From: an uncultured Sphingomonadales bacterium
GTDB taxonomy: Bacteria > Pseudomonadota > Alphaproteobacteria > Sphingomonadales > Rhodothalassiaceae
DNA: 64,000 nucleotides
Assembly (NCBI GenBank): GCA_947499155.1
Contig: CANMND010000001.1
Coordinates: 372,001 to 436,000, forward strand
Direction of reading: 5' to 3'
In this document: piece after piece, positions 8,764-18,299 of the stretch
How positions within the stretch are numbered: the first letter of the stretch is position 1
Layout: every line of letters begins with the position of its first letter
Notes under the pieces: generated by a model
What the model saw: only the letters and a program-made list of their open reading frames with translations
Told to the model about the DNA's origin: nothing
Databases searched by the model: none
Translations under genes and position numbers: made by a program

Positions 8764-9446
8764 GATCTGCGCCCATGGCTGATACGGCGTGTGGCGATTT
8801 CTGCAAGAATCAATGCAACGAAGGCAAGTCCGATCGAAAGGCCAGCAAGACGTGCCGCCATGGCCTCACCCCCCGGTGACTGAATTGCGGTATAAATCGC
8901 CAGCGGCAAGGTGCGGGTCTCTCCCGGTATATTGGAAACAAACGTGATGATGGCGCCAAACTCGCCAAGGCTTACGGCAAAGGCCATCATGACACCTGCG
9001 ATAATCCCCGGCGCAGCCAGCGGCAAGGTAATGGTCAAGAAGCGGTCCAATGGTCCCGCGCCCAGTGTGGCTGCGGCCTGCTCCAGCCCCCGGCCTGACA
9101 CCTCGAGCGCCAGCCTGATCGCACGCACCTGAAAGGGAAAACTCACTATGGCAGCCGCAAGAGCCGCCCCGCTCCAGTGGAAAACAAGTCGCAGTCCCAG
9201 CGTATCATAAAGCCAGGCACCCAATGGTGCCCGCGTCCCAAGGCTTATCAGCAAAAGGTACCCCAAAACCACCGGCGGCAACACCAGCGGCATATGCACC
9301 AATCCATCCAATAGAATTTTCCCCGCAAAGCGCCCGCGTGCAAGGATGAACGCAACGACTATGGCCAGCGGCAAGGCCAATATAACCGCAACCGATGCAA
9401 TTTTGAGGCTGAGGAACAAAGCGTCTATTTCAGCGGCGTTCAGCAT
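8760..9446 (-). CDS. modB: Molybdate ABC transporter permease
   Basis: This 228-aa inner-membrane permease has five to six hydrophobic segments and the conserved EAA-loop region EQAAATLGAGPLDRFLTITLP (about 142-162), which contacts ModC. It has the typical ModB length. It overlaps modA by 7 bases and modC by 4, so the three are one operon. Confidence 0.95.
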   Translation of the reverse strand: MLNAAEIDALFLSLKIASVAVILALPLAIVVAFILARGRFAGKILLDGLVHMPLVLPPVVLGYLLLISLGTRAPLGAWLYDTLGLRLVFHWSGAALAAAIVSFPFQVRAIRLALEVSGRGLEQAAATLGAGPLDRFLTITLPLAAPGIIAGVMMAFAVSLGEFGAIITFVSNIPGETRTLPLAIYTAIQSPGGEAMAARLAGLSIGLAFVALILAEIATRRISHGRRS

Positions 9447-10228
9447 GGCGAGCCTGTCCCCATGACTGACCGGAAGCCATAAGCCCTGAACAGGCTTTTC
9501 CCCTCGACTGATCCCATGAATGCCAGAAAGTCCATCGCATCATCTCTTGAAGTGCCATCCACAATGGCCGCGTCATAGCGGATCGGACTATGCAGGTCTT
9601 GTGAAATGCGCGAAAGGATACGCACAGAGTCCACAGCTCGCGCATCTGTTTCATAGACTATACCCAGTGGCGTTTCTCCTCGCGCCACCAGCGCCAAAGC
9701 TGCGCGCACATGATCTGCTGGTGCCAGGCGGTGTTCAAGCTTTTGCCACTGCCCTGACTCTATCAATGCTTCTCTTGCATAAATACCTGCCGGTACGTGC
9801 TGTGGATCACCAATGGACAAGCGGCCGGACTTGCCCAGAAGAGGAACCAGGTCTGGAAGAACGTCGCTGTCATCCAGCCAGATTGGGCTGTGAGTTGGCG
9901 CAATCAAAACCAGACGGTTGCCCAACAATGCACAACGTGTCCCGGGCTTTATCAGCTTTTTATTGTCCAGATAATCCACCCACAAAGAACTGGCAGAAAT
10001 AAAAATATCAGCAGGTGCGCCAGCCTCAATCTGCCGTGCAAGGGTTGAAGACGCTGCCAGTGACAAACGGATATGGCTACCAGTACGGGCCTGCCACGCT
10101 TGTTGAATATCTGTCAGGGCATCAGACAGGCTGGCCGCCGCCAAAACCGTCAAAGGCTCGTTGTCCTTCGCCAGAGCGGACGAAAGACATAACAACAGCA
10201 AACAAAGAGCCGCCAGAACAGGACGCAT
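9440..10228 (-). CDS. modA: Periplasmic molybdate-binding protein
   Basis: This 262-aa substrate-binding protein has a signal peptide (residues 1-20, ending SSALA). The mature domain carries VLAAASLSDAL (about 29-39), SLAASSTLARQIEAGAPADIFISAS (about 55-79) and GDPQHVPAG, the oxyanion-binding loops of ModA. It delivers molybdate to ModBC for molybdenum-cofactor enzymes. It is the first gene of the operon; no ModE gene or obvious ModE site is visible. Confidence 0.95.
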   Translation of the reverse strand: MRPVLAALCLLLLCLSSALAKDNEPLTVLAAASLSDALTDIQQAWQARTGSHIRLSLAASSTLARQIEAGAPADIFISASSLWVDYLDNKKLIKPGTRCALLGNRLVLIAPTHSPIWLDDSDVLPDLVPLLGKSGRLSIGDPQHVPAGIYAREALIESGQWQKLEHRLAPADHVRAALALVARGETPLGIVYETDARAVDSVRILSRISQDLHSPIRYDAAIVDGTSRDDAMDFLAFMGSVEGKSLFRAYGFRSVMGTGSPC

Positions 10229-10314
10229 AAATCATCCTCGATGAGCCTGATGGCCACATTTTATGCATGGCAGACAGGTCGGTCAAAAGGCCTTCTGTCT
10301 CAATAGAGTCGTCA

Positions 10315-12303
10315 TCAGCCTAATACGGGTCCAAGGGCCTGCTTTAAAGGATCAAGCCATGGTTCAAAATTGCGCCATTGCTCCAGCCCGCTTTTGTTGA
10401 TGGGCTGGCGGACCTGTTCAGAACTTGCAGTCCTGACTGAGCGTTCTGTCTTATGAAAATTGATGCAGGAGTCTTCAAAAGGCAGACCGCAAAAATCAAG
10501 AATACGCCTGACTTCTGTCTCAAGATCATGGACCACATCTTCATACATCACCCGCAAGACCTTGCCCGGAAGAACCCGGTCCCAGTGATCCATTAGGTCC
10601 ACATAGCCGCGATAATAGCGACCAATCTCGTCAAGGCCGTAGGTAAATTCCTGGCCTTCTGCAAAAAGCTGCTTGTAACCGGAAAAGCAGCACGCCAGCG
10701 GATTGCGCCGGGCATCAATGATTTTCGCATTGGGCAAGATCATGTGAATCAGCCCGATATGGCGAAAATTATTGGGCATTTTGTCCGTAAAAAATGGTGC
10801 GCCCTTGCGATAAATCTGTGTGTCTTCGATATAGGCGGCCCCATAAGCTGCCAGTTCTTCATCACCAAGGTTATGAAGAACAGCCGGATAGCGCGCTTCT
10901 TCCGATACCATGCGCCGACCATTAAGCCGGTGCGCAAGTGCCAGAATATTAGGCAGCTCCAATGTCCCATCCACCATGGAATGAGACGCAAGTATCTGTT
11001 CCAGCAATGTGGACCCCGCCCGTGGCAATCCGACAATAAAGATGGGATCAGCCGACTGATGGCCACTCCCTGAGCGGCGCTGAAACAGGTCTTTTGTGCA
11101 TTGCTCCATTTGCAGGGACAGCTCTTTGTCCATGCGCCCGGCATCATATCGAATCTGGTTTTTCTTCAGGCTGTTGCCCTGTTCATAATATGAAAAAGAC
11201 CGCTCAAAATTGCCGCGGTCTTCATGGCCCTTGCCAAGGGCAAAGCATAAATGGATACGGTCCGACAGCGCGGTTTCGGCTTTCGCGACCTCTTGCTCCA
11301 TGCCCTTCATTTCTTCATCGGTAAAGCGATAGGTTTTGAGATTGGCCAGACTCCAGAACGCATCACCCAAATCAGGCCGTACGCCATAAGCGGCCCGATA
11401 AGAGGTAATGGCGTCATCCTGCCGACCAACAGTCTTCAGTGCATGACCACGCGCCATCAAAACCCCGGTCGCATCCGGTGTTCTTTTCAGGACATCATCA
11501 TAAACAGCAAGGGCATCATCAAAGCGCCCAACAGCCAGACACTGATTGGCGTAAACGGTTTCAAACACCGGATTTCCAGGATCACTGTGGCGCAATTTGG
11601 TAGCTTCTGTCAGCGCCTTTTCATATTTCTGCCGTTTGCTTAAAAGCCCAACATAATCAAAGCGGGCATGCCGGTTATTCGGCTCTAGAACGACACAGCT
11701 TTCAAGCAGGAATTCCGCATCATCAAGCACATATAATCTCGACCCGATGTCCGCCAGAAGCCGCATGGCCTCAATGTGATGTGGATTTTCCTGAAGAAAG
11801 TGACGACATAATTGTTCCGCCTTTAAAAGCTTTCCTTCATGTACCAGACTTTGAACGGCCAAAAGCTCAGGTGGCTGTGACTTGAGGAAAGCTGCCTGTG
11901 CACGCGCGGCTTCAGCCTTTTGCCCTTCACCACGTCCACGCCATAATTCTGCAATGGCGTCCCAACTTGCATGAAGTGCGGGATTCGCCTCAACTGCCTT
12001 GAGATAGGCGGTCAGAGCCGCATCGGCATCATTCACTGCACGATGACAGTGCCCTTCTTCCTGAAAGGCCCGCCCATAATCAGGAGATGATGCATGAAGC
12101 TTACCAAGTGTCTGAAGCGCCGCTTTTACATTCCCGAGATACCGGTAACAGACGGCTTCAAGATAGAGTGCGTCCGTGTTGTCTGGCTCATCCTTCAAGA
12201 CAGGAGCAAGAACCGCCAGCGCATCTTTAAGGCGCCCTGCCCCCATCAGGGTTTTCGCCCGCTTTAACTCAGCCTCATGCGATTCATTTTCCATGGCAGT
12301 CAT
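10315..12303 (-). CDS. TPR-repeat sulfotransferase
   Basis: This 662-aa two-part protein begins at ATG 12303, which has GGAAGG just upstream; the frame is open to 12336 with less support. Residues 1 to about 385 are tetratricopeptide repeats. The C-terminal ~270 residues are a sulfotransferase domain with the PAPS 5'-phosphosulfate loop PRAGSTLLEQ and the 3'-phosphate segment DARRNPLACCFSGYKQLF. The fused architecture is known in sphingomonad- and caulobacter-like genomes. It probably sulfates a protein or polysaccharide recognised by the TPRs; the substrate is unknown. A TonB receptor lies upstream but is separated by a terminator. Confidence 0.88.
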   Translation of the reverse strand: MTAMENESHEAELKRAKTLMGAGRLKDALAVLAPVLKDEPDNTDALYLEAVCYRYLGNVKAALQTLGKLHASSPDYGRAFQEEGHCHRAVNDADAALTAYLKAVEANPALHASWDAIAELWRGRGEGQKAEAARAQAAFLKSQPPELLAVQSLVHEGKLLKAEQLCRHFLQENPHHIEAMRLLADIGSRLYVLDDAEFLLESCVVLEPNNRHARFDYVGLLSKRQKYEKALTEATKLRHSDPGNPVFETVYANQCLAVGRFDDALAVYDDVLKRTPDATGVLMARGHALKTVGRQDDAITSYRAAYGVRPDLGDAFWSLANLKTYRFTDEEMKGMEQEVAKAETALSDRIHLCFALGKGHEDRGNFERSFSYYEQGNSLKKNQIRYDAGRMDKELSLQMEQCTKDLFQRRSGSGHQSADPIFIVGLPRAGSTLLEQILASHSMVDGTLELPNILALAHRLNGRRMVSEEARYPAVLHNLGDEELAAYGAAYIEDTQIYRKGAPFFTDKMPNNFRHIGLIHMILPNAKIIDARRNPLACCFSGYKQLFAEGQEFTYGLDEIGRYYRGYVDLMDHWDRVLPGKVLRVMYEDVVHDLETEVRRILDFCGLPFEDSCINFHKTERSVRTASSEQVRQPINKSGLEQWRNFEPWLDPLKQALGPVLG

Positions 12304-12345
12304 ATGTCCTTCCAACACCCTTCCTGGAATACACATCTAATACGG

Positions 12346-12374
12346 AAAAAGGGCGACCCGATTTGGATCGCCCC
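12346..12374 (-). terminator. Rho-independent terminator of the TonB receptor
   Basis: The minus-strand stem GGGCGATCC / GGGTCGCCC (12351-12359 with 12365-12373) is followed by five T. It lies between the receptor stop and the sulfotransferase start, so the two genes are separate transcripts. Confidence 0.88.
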
Positions 12375-12399
12375 ATGGTTTCAGTCTCGGCAATCAGGG

Positions 12400-14766
12400 T
12401 CAATAGTCGAAGGAAACCCTCAGACCCATGGTACGAGGACGATTGGTCGTCGTCCGCCTGGTGTCATCCTGGGTATTGATAAACAACTGCGCCCGGGTAT
12501 CGGTCAGGTTTTCGACAAACAATTCAGCACCCCAACGTCCATGAGTGACACCTGCGGCCAAATCCACCGTCGCCCAGTCGTTCTGGCGGAAGCGGTCATC
12601 AGCAATCACGGAGCTAAAGCTGCGTGCTGTGTAGATGAATGCGGCCTGCGCATGGATTTTGTAATCATCAAGGAACCAATTATACCGCGCCCGCACATTA
12701 CCCTGGAAAGGCGGTGCCATGGCAAGTTCGCTACCAACAGGTGCAAGGAAGTCCTGAATGGCCGCACTGTCCGGTATATCTGTCAGCTTTGTATCATTGA
12801 ACGAAAAGCTGCCCTGGAACAACCAATTGGCATTCGGTGCCCAGGTCACGTCCCCTTCAATACCATAGATCTCTGAGTCCGCACCATTGTCGATGAAGGT
12901 CAGATTGGTACCAAAATTGACCGGGTCAAAAAGCGAGACCTGCATTCCGGTCCATTCCACAAAATAGGCCGCACCGTTAAATCGCAGCGTCCTGTTCAGG
13001 AATTCCGTTTTCCAGCCGATTTCGTAATTGCGCACATTGTCCGTGCGGAAGGCTTTCGGGACCGTATTTGAAGGCAGGGCCCCACGGTTAAAGCCACCCG
13101 GACGGAAGCCTTCTGAATATGTGGCATAGAACAAAAGATTGTCAGTGGGTGTCCAGGTTAGGTTGCCCTTGAAAATCACATCTTCTTCCGTCAACGGACT
13201 GACATCCGCAAGCGTTTCATCAAGATTGGCACCAAACTCGTTACGATCGATGCCGTCGCGATTGCTGAATGACGAGTTGGCTGAGCCCACAACGCCCACA
13301 TCAAGATTGAAATAGCGCATACCGAATGTGGCTGTCAGTTCGTGCGGTATAAGCTCGTAAGACAACTCTCCAAACACCGCATACTGCTCTTCCGTGCGCG
13401 TAATATCGTTGAAAAACACAACGCCCGGATCGCGTGGATTTGGGTTGATGGACGTGGCGCCCGGGAAGGGGGCATTTTGTGCAAAGCCCTGAGCAATCGA
13501 CCCGAAATAGATGAAATCACCCATCTCCTCCAGCTTGGACCGGTCATAAAAGACGCCAGCCGTCAGTTTCCAACGATACTGTTCAGGCGTGTTCACCCTG
13601 ATCTCATGGGTATGACGACGATTTGTCGACAGGACGTGGGATGCAAGATTAGGGGCTTCACAGGTCGCGTAGCTGGGATATTCACAAATGTAATAAGGAA
13701 TATAAGGCCCGACATCCGCATAGCCGGTGTAATCAATCACCTGATCCACATCGCGATCAAGGAAGGCACCAGTATAAAGCACATCAAGTGCCGCCAATCG
13801 GCCCTCAAGAGTCCAGGATGTCTGGTTCCACTTTTCTTTAAGCCGGTCGGGAGAAAAACGCTGGACCTTCAGATCACCGATTTCAGGATCAAAATCAAAC
13901 ACACCATCGGCGGTCAGATTCTGGCGCATATGAGTAACAAGCAGGTCCCAATCCGTATTGAAGTTATACTTTGCGCCGATCCTGAACCCGTCATAAGTGG
14001 CATCGTTGAAGTCGTCTTCCACCAGGTCCGTATTGACTGCAGGCTTTGCATCCGCACCAACCGGAAAGGCCGGGTTGACTTCGGAGAGACGTTTTTCACC
14101 GAATACGTTATCGATATAGCCGCCTTCCTTGGCACTGAAGAATGCGCCTCGCACTGCCAGTTTGTCATCAATCACAGGAATATTGATATAGGCTTCCGTA
14201 CTATTGCTCATTGAGCCTTTGCGGGTCGTGGCTACACTGGCATCAAATCCTGCCCGGAATTCATTTAACACCGGCTTGTTGGTGATCAGCCGCACAGTAC
14301 CCGCTTGTGAACTTGCACCAAACAATGTGCCCTGTGGTCCAGGCAGTACCTCAACACGCTCAACATCCGTGATGTAAACATCAAGATTACGTCCGACGAC
14401 AGTAACAGGCTGCTCGTCAAGATAAAGCGCCACATTAGGTGCCGATCCGTTTGATCCTGCCAGATGAACGGCAATTGTGTCAGTTGCCATGCCACGAACA
14501 TAAATTGAATTCTGCCCCGGCCCACGTCCGCCGGCTGTCACATTTGGCAAGAAGCGCAAATAATCGTCAAAGCTGCTGACGTTCAGATCTTCCAGCATGG
14601 CTCCATCCAGCGCCTGTACTGCAACTGGAACAGATTGAGCACTTTGAACGCGCTTAGTAGAAGTAACAACAATCTCCTGAACTTGAGAATATGCGTGTGT
14701 ACTTCCAAATGTCGTAGTAATAGTTGCTAAAAGTGCTAAATTCAATTTGCTCTTCCGAAGAAGCAT
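12400..14766 (-). CDS. TonB-dependent outer-membrane receptor
   Basis: This 788-aa receptor has a signal peptide (about 1-27) and a TonB-box-like QEIVVTSTK just after it (30-38). A plug domain (about 40-165, with GGRGPGQNSIYVRG and GTLFGASSQAGTVRLIT) and a 22-strand-type barrel follow, ending in the aromatic LRVSFDY needed for BAM assembly. It imports a scarce ligand with TonB energy. The plug phrase and TBDR style resemble the sphingomonad receptors for organic substrates, but the ligand cannot be read from sequence. Confidence 0.93.
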   Translation of the reverse strand: MLLRKSKLNLALLATITTTFGSTHAYSQVQEIVVTSTKRVQSAQSVPVAVQALDGAMLEDLNVSSFDDYLRFLPNVTAGGRGPGQNSIYVRGMATDTIAVHLAGSNGSAPNVALYLDEQPVTVVGRNLDVYITDVERVEVLPGPQGTLFGASSQAGTVRLITNKPVLNEFRAGFDASVATTRKGSMSNSTEAYINIPVIDDKLAVRGAFFSAKEGGYIDNVFGEKRLSEVNPAFPVGADAKPAVNTDLVEDDFNDATYDGFRIGAKYNFNTDWDLLVTHMRQNLTADGVFDFDPEIGDLKVQRFSPDRLKEKWNQTSWTLEGRLAALDVLYTGAFLDRDVDQVIDYTGYADVGPYIPYYICEYPSYATCEAPNLASHVLSTNRRHTHEIRVNTPEQYRWKLTAGVFYDRSKLEEMGDFIYFGSIAQGFAQNAPFPGATSINPNPRDPGVVFFNDITRTEEQYAVFGELSYELIPHELTATFGMRYFNLDVGVVGSANSSFSNRDGIDRNEFGANLDETLADVSPLTEEDVIFKGNLTWTPTDNLLFYATYSEGFRPGGFNRGALPSNTVPKAFRTDNVRNYEIGWKTEFLNRTLRFNGAAYFVEWTGMQVSLFDPVNFGTNLTFIDNGADSEIYGIEGDVTWAPNANWLFQGSFSFNDTKLTDIPDSAAIQDFLAPVGSELAMAPPFQGNVRARYNWFLDDYKIHAQAAFIYTARSFSSVIADDRFRQNDWATVDLAAGVTHGRWGAELFVENLTDTRAQLFINTQDDTRRTTTNRPRTMGLRVSFDY

Positions 14767-15283
14767 TTACAGATCCCTTTCTTATTGTTTGCAGGGCGGA
14801 CCTATAACAACATGGGCAAGGAATTGCAAAAATAATTTTTTGATTACATGAAGAGCGAATAATTACTGTGACAAAACCAAAAATCCCATCACATCCCAAA
14901 ATCATTACTAATTGCCTCATATTCATGCCCTTTTACGGATATAAGAAATTGGTCTGCTACACCGGTGCGGCGATGAAAGTCGCTTTATAAAAAGAATAAA
15001 AAAAAGGGCCGCGACAAATGCCACGGCCCAGGTTCAGGGAGGAAACGCCCATGAAGGGCGGTGAAAAGGGGGGGAGCCCTTTCACACCACAAGACTTATG
15101 TATGAACAAAGTATTTTCAACGTGCTTTTCGACATTCTTTTCATATTTCTTGTTATTTCTGCTTTTTCCACAAAATTTGAATACAAATAATTTATCCAAG
15201 TACGAAAATGTTCGCCTTGCACCCGCTCGACCGGGATCAATTCTTTGGCCGAATCAAACCGCCAAAGCGTGCTTTTCGTTTAT
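14767..15283. other. AT-rich intergenic region containing a small-RNA candidate
   Basis: There are 517 bp without a protein gene. The part at 14767-14990 is AT-rich and should hold the TonB receptor promoter. The part at 14993-15098 holds the structured minus-strand RNA described separately. The part at 15100-15283 is again AT-rich with no ORF of coding character. Short ORFs here overlap RNA stems and are not believed. Confidence 0.6.
14993..15098 (-). ncRNA. Putative small RNA A with anti-Shine-Dalgarno loops
   Basis: On the minus strand an 11-bp hairpin (about 15061-15090) exposes a C-rich CTCCCCC loop. It is followed by a CGCCC/GGGCG hairpin (15046-15060), an unpaired TTTCCTCCCTG, and an 8-bp terminator stem (about 15006-15029) with eight T. 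The TCCTCCC segment complements ribosome-binding sites. The last 50 nt are almost identical to candidate B at about 34.9 kb. The layout recalls alphaproteobacterial small RNAs with CCUCC loops (alpha-r14/cuckoo type); this is resemblance only. The 5' end and promoter are not defined. Alternatively it is a long 3' UTR of the MFS gene. Confidence 0.6.
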
Positions 15284-16504
15284 TTAAGGCTGGACTGGAC
15301 GGTCAGGAGCTGTCGCATAGACGGCAAGGGAAAGAGCAAGGGACAGCCCGAGGAACAAAAATATTGCCCTGTAGGCTTCAACTGGCAAGGCTCCTGCAAT
15401 ATCCACATCATAGAAACCTGCAACAAGCCCGCTCAATGGTTGCAGCACGCCCACACCGGCCATAACCAGCATATTGCTGACCGTCATGCCCCGGCCCACA
15501 GCATGATCAGGATAAAGCGCCCGCGCATGAGCAACAGACACACTGAAATAGCCGGTACCGACCGCAATCAGGAAGAACCATACAGGCACCATCCAGAAGG
15601 GCGGCTTTACGAAGATTGAAAACAAAACGAACACGGCAATCACCACAAGACAGCCAGGAATAACCACCCATTTCCGGGTATTAAAGCGGCGGTCAAGCGG
15701 CCCGAACAGCAATGGGCCGATCACTGCTCCCACTGCCATCAAAAGCAACACATTCCCTTGCCCGACACGGCTTAAGCCATAAACATCGGCAAGATAAGGT
15801 CCACCCCACAAGGCAGTGATTGCAGCAACGCTGCCATAGCCACAAAACAGCAAGGGCATCAAGGGCCACAAACGTTTGTCTTTCATGACAGCCAAAAGAC
15901 CCACGATCCCTGCCCCCAATCCTTCAATCCTGCCGGACGACATGGGTCTGCCATTGATCTTGTCGCCAAGGCCGAACCACAGCATCGGCACAAAAAGGGC
16001 GGTCACAATCGCCACTGCCCAAAAGCTCATGCGCCAACCCATGGCATCCAGAAGGATCGCGAAAGGCGTGGTGGCTAACAGAATACCGGTATTTCCGATC
16101 GCCAAATGCCAGGATGTATAGGTGGCAAAATGCTCTTGCGGAAATGCGCGGGCAAAGATCACCATCGGCCCCATTAATAATGGCGAACAACCAATCCCCA
16201 TCAACGCCCGCCCTATGAACAGGCCCTGCGCTGTCTCGGCCATGGCAAAAACGGCACACCCCACAGCGATGGGTATTGTCAGAATTGCCATAACCCGCCT
16301 TGGACCGAAGCGATCAAGCGCCAGGCCCATGGGAAGCTGCGTCAGTGCAAATGCCAGAAAAAACGCACCTGTGAGTGCGCCCAGTTCTTCGGAACCGATT
16401 GCGATATCCCTGCCCAGTGCGGACGCCAAAACAGCAACTGTATTGCGCAGGAACTGCGACAAAATATAAGTGGATCCCAATATCACGAAAAGACGCAACA
16501 ACAT
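15284..16504 (-). CDS. MFS transporter
   Basis: This 406-aa protein has twelve hydrophobic segments and the MFS loop 2-3 motif GLALDRFGPRR (about 60-70), characteristic of major facilitator permeases. The N-terminal FLRNTVAVLASALGRDI is like the NarK/oxalate-type subgroup of uniporters and exporters, but no substrate residue is diagnostic. A small-RNA-like structure lies about 200 bp downstream of its stop. Confidence 0.85.
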   Translation of the reverse strand: MLLRLFVILGSTYILSQFLRNTVAVLASALGRDIAIGSEELGALTGAFFLAFALTQLPMGLALDRFGPRRVMAILTIPIAVGCAVFAMAETAQGLFIGRALMGIGCSPLLMGPMVIFARAFPQEHFATYTSWHLAIGNTGILLATTPFAILLDAMGWRMSFWAVAIVTALFVPMLWFGLGDKINGRPMSSGRIEGLGAGIVGLLAVMKDKRLWPLMPLLFCGYGSVAAITALWGGPYLADVYGLSRVGQGNVLLLMAVGAVIGPLLFGPLDRRFNTRKWVVIPGCLVVIAVFVLFSIFVKPPFWMVPVWFFLIAVGTGYFSVSVAHARALYPDHAVGRGMTVSNMLVMAGVGVLQPLSGLVAGFYDVDIAGALPVEAYRAIFLFLGLSLALSLAVYATAPDRPVQP

Positions 16505-16645
16505 GAGACGACCCAGCGTTTGTTTGACAAAGATAAAACAACGAAGAAATCAGAGCGCAAATCATGCAACATTTGCCAAGCTGCGCCAACTGCCATAGAT
16601 GATCAGCAATCTGCCCGACTTTACAATCATTAAGAAAAAGCTGCC

Positions 16646-17464
16646 GTGATCTCTTTTCTTTTTACAATGACAGCGCTCGACGCCCTTTATCTGCCGCTGG
16701 CAGTCTCAGCAGCGTTCATCGCCTTTGCGCCGACGCGGGACCGACCGGCCCCTGCAGGAATTGCGGTCGCGTGCGGCTGCCTCATGGGTCTGTTGCTAGT
16801 GCGCACCATGCCGATCTGGCCGCCGATTGGGGGCATAGGCTATTTACCATATATGCTGCTGGCAGGCCTTGTATCCGGCCTGTTTGCGGACCGGCCCCGT
16901 TACCGGTTCGGCGCCACACTGTTTTTTTGTCTGGCCATGCCGATTATTGTCACTTTATTAGTGGCAACAGAAACCTATAGAGGCGGCCCCTGGGGGTCAC
17001 ATAATGTCATTATTCCCCTGCTTGCCCTGTCGGGAATTTATCTCTTTAGCCGCCTGGTCCGGGCTGGCCCCAGATTTTCAGCCGGTCGCGCGTTGTTTTT
17101 TGCCAATGCCGGGCTGACGGCAATCGCTTTTTTATATGGATCACGCCTGGGACTGCATGCGCTAAGCACGACTGCGGCAATCATGGGAACCATTCTGGCG
17201 CTGTCCACCCTTGGCCCACGCTGGTCATTATCCGCAAGCTTTGTCGCTGGAGCTGCCTGGTTCACCCTTGCCACCACCATGATCCTCACCCGCGACCTGC
17301 TGGCCTTTCCCACAGCACTCACCGGGCTCGCCCTGCTTGTGCCTCACACCGCCGCCAGTCTCAGTGGAGATAATCGGCAAGTGCGCTTTGGCCTTGAACT
17401 GGTCATGGGCTCTCTCATAGCCATTTCCGCCCCCGCAGCCTTGCTTATGGGGACAATAAACTAA
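16646..17464 (+). CDS. Multispanning membrane protein of unknown function
   Basis: This 272-aa protein consists almost entirely of hydrophobic segments (eight to nine) with short polar loops. Conserved-looking proline/glycine phrases include MPIWPPIGGIGYLPYM (about 55-70) and TYRGGPWGSHNVIIPLL. The listed start is GTG; ATG at 16667 (residue 8) is also plausible, and neither has a good ribosome site. I do not recognise a transporter or enzyme family. It is divergent from the MFS gene. Confidence 0.7.
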   Translation: MISFLFTMTALDALYLPLAVSAAFIAFAPTRDRPAPAGIAVACGCLMGLLLVRTMPIWPPIGGIGYLPYMLLAGLVSGLFADRPRYRFGATLFFCLAMPIIVTLLVATETYRGGPWGSHNVIIPLLALSGIYLFSRLVRAGPRFSAGRALFFANAGLTAIAFLYGSRLGLHALSTTAAIMGTILALSTLGPRWSLSASFVAGAAWFTLATTMILTRDLLAFPTALTGLALLVPHTAASLSGDNRQVRFGLELVMGSLIAISAPAALLMGTIN

Positions 17465-17620
17465 GAGAAAATGTCAGACGATATCAAAGTGCTATTCACT
17501 CAAAAAATCAGTTGCAGAAATATATTGTAATAATAGAATTTTTTATTGCAGATCTCTTTTCTATAGAATAATCTCAGTTCTCTTGAATTAATTCTTTTTA
17601 ATAAAATTGGAGAATTGGAC

Positions 17621-18145
17621 GTGATAAGAATACTTATCTCGGGTGCGGTAGCATTATCTCTTGGTGGATGCGCCAGTATCCTTAGTGGGACATCTCAGGA
17701 AGTAACATTTAATACGTCACCCAGTGAAGCAGACTGTGTCTTGATCCGTGATGGCAAACAAATTGGTCAGTTATCTACGCCTGGGACACTCGTCATAAAG
17801 AAAACAAAGCACGATATAGAAGTCGTCTGCAATAAAGAGGGTTATCAGGAAACCCGCCATTTCGTAAAATCTGAAATACAAGACGCCACCTGGGGCAATA
17901 TTATCTTGGGCGGTGGTGTAGGCTGGGCAATTGACTCAGCATCCGGTGCGGATAATAAATATGCTGAATATGTCAATATCACTCTAACCAGCGACACGGG
18001 CATTTCAGTTCAGGATCAAGGCACTCCCGCACCTCTGTCTGAAGAAACCATTGTAGAAGAAGAGACCATAGTGAATGAAGATGCGTCTCCTGTTGATGCC
18101 CAAGACGCTGAGGCTGAAAATATGAAGCCCGAGTCCAATAGCTGA
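17621..18145 (+). CDS. PEGA-like lipoprotein
   Basis: This 174-aa lipoprotein starts at GTG 17621, with GGAG at 17609-17612; TTG 17615 is too close to that site. The signal peptide ends in the lipobox LGGC (residues 14-17). The mature N-terminal domain has FNTSPSEADC...DGKQIG...TPG, the PEGA-like beta fold found in surface lipoproteins. A glycine-rich segment GNIILGGGVGWAIDSASG (about 94-111) follows, then an acidic low-complexity tail of about 45 residues. Base composition is lower in GC than its neighbours. The function is unknown. Confidence 0.75.
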   Translation: MIRILISGAVALSLGGCASILSGTSQEVTFNTSPSEADCVLIRDGKQIGQLSTPGTLVIKKTKHDIEVVCNKEGYQETRHFVKSEIQDATWGNIILGGGVGWAIDSASGADNKYAEYVNITLTSDTGISVQDQGTPAPLSEETIVEEETIVNEDASPVDAQDAEAENMKPESNS

Positions 18146-18252
18146 AATGCATTTGAATCGCTGGCATAGTATTTGCCGCATAATCCATAGAAAAATAACT
18201 CTTCTTTTATAGGGAGTGGTGCTGCGTCTCCCTCTTATCGTCCTTGAGTCAC

Positions 18253-18291
18253 AAGCCCGGTACGCACCTCAATACGTCCCGGGTTTTTTTC
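18253..18291 (+). terminator. Terminator after the PEGA-like lipoprotein
   Basis: The arms CCCGG-ACG and CGT-CCGGG, with a 10-nt loop, are followed by seven T at about 18284-18290. The gene ends about 110 bp upstream. Confidence 0.75.
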
Positions 18292-18299
18292 GCAACAAC

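Noticed and set aside
12277-12876. Plus-strand ORF over the TonB receptor 3' end
   Set aside because: It is antisense to a well-supported receptor and has no recognisable domain.
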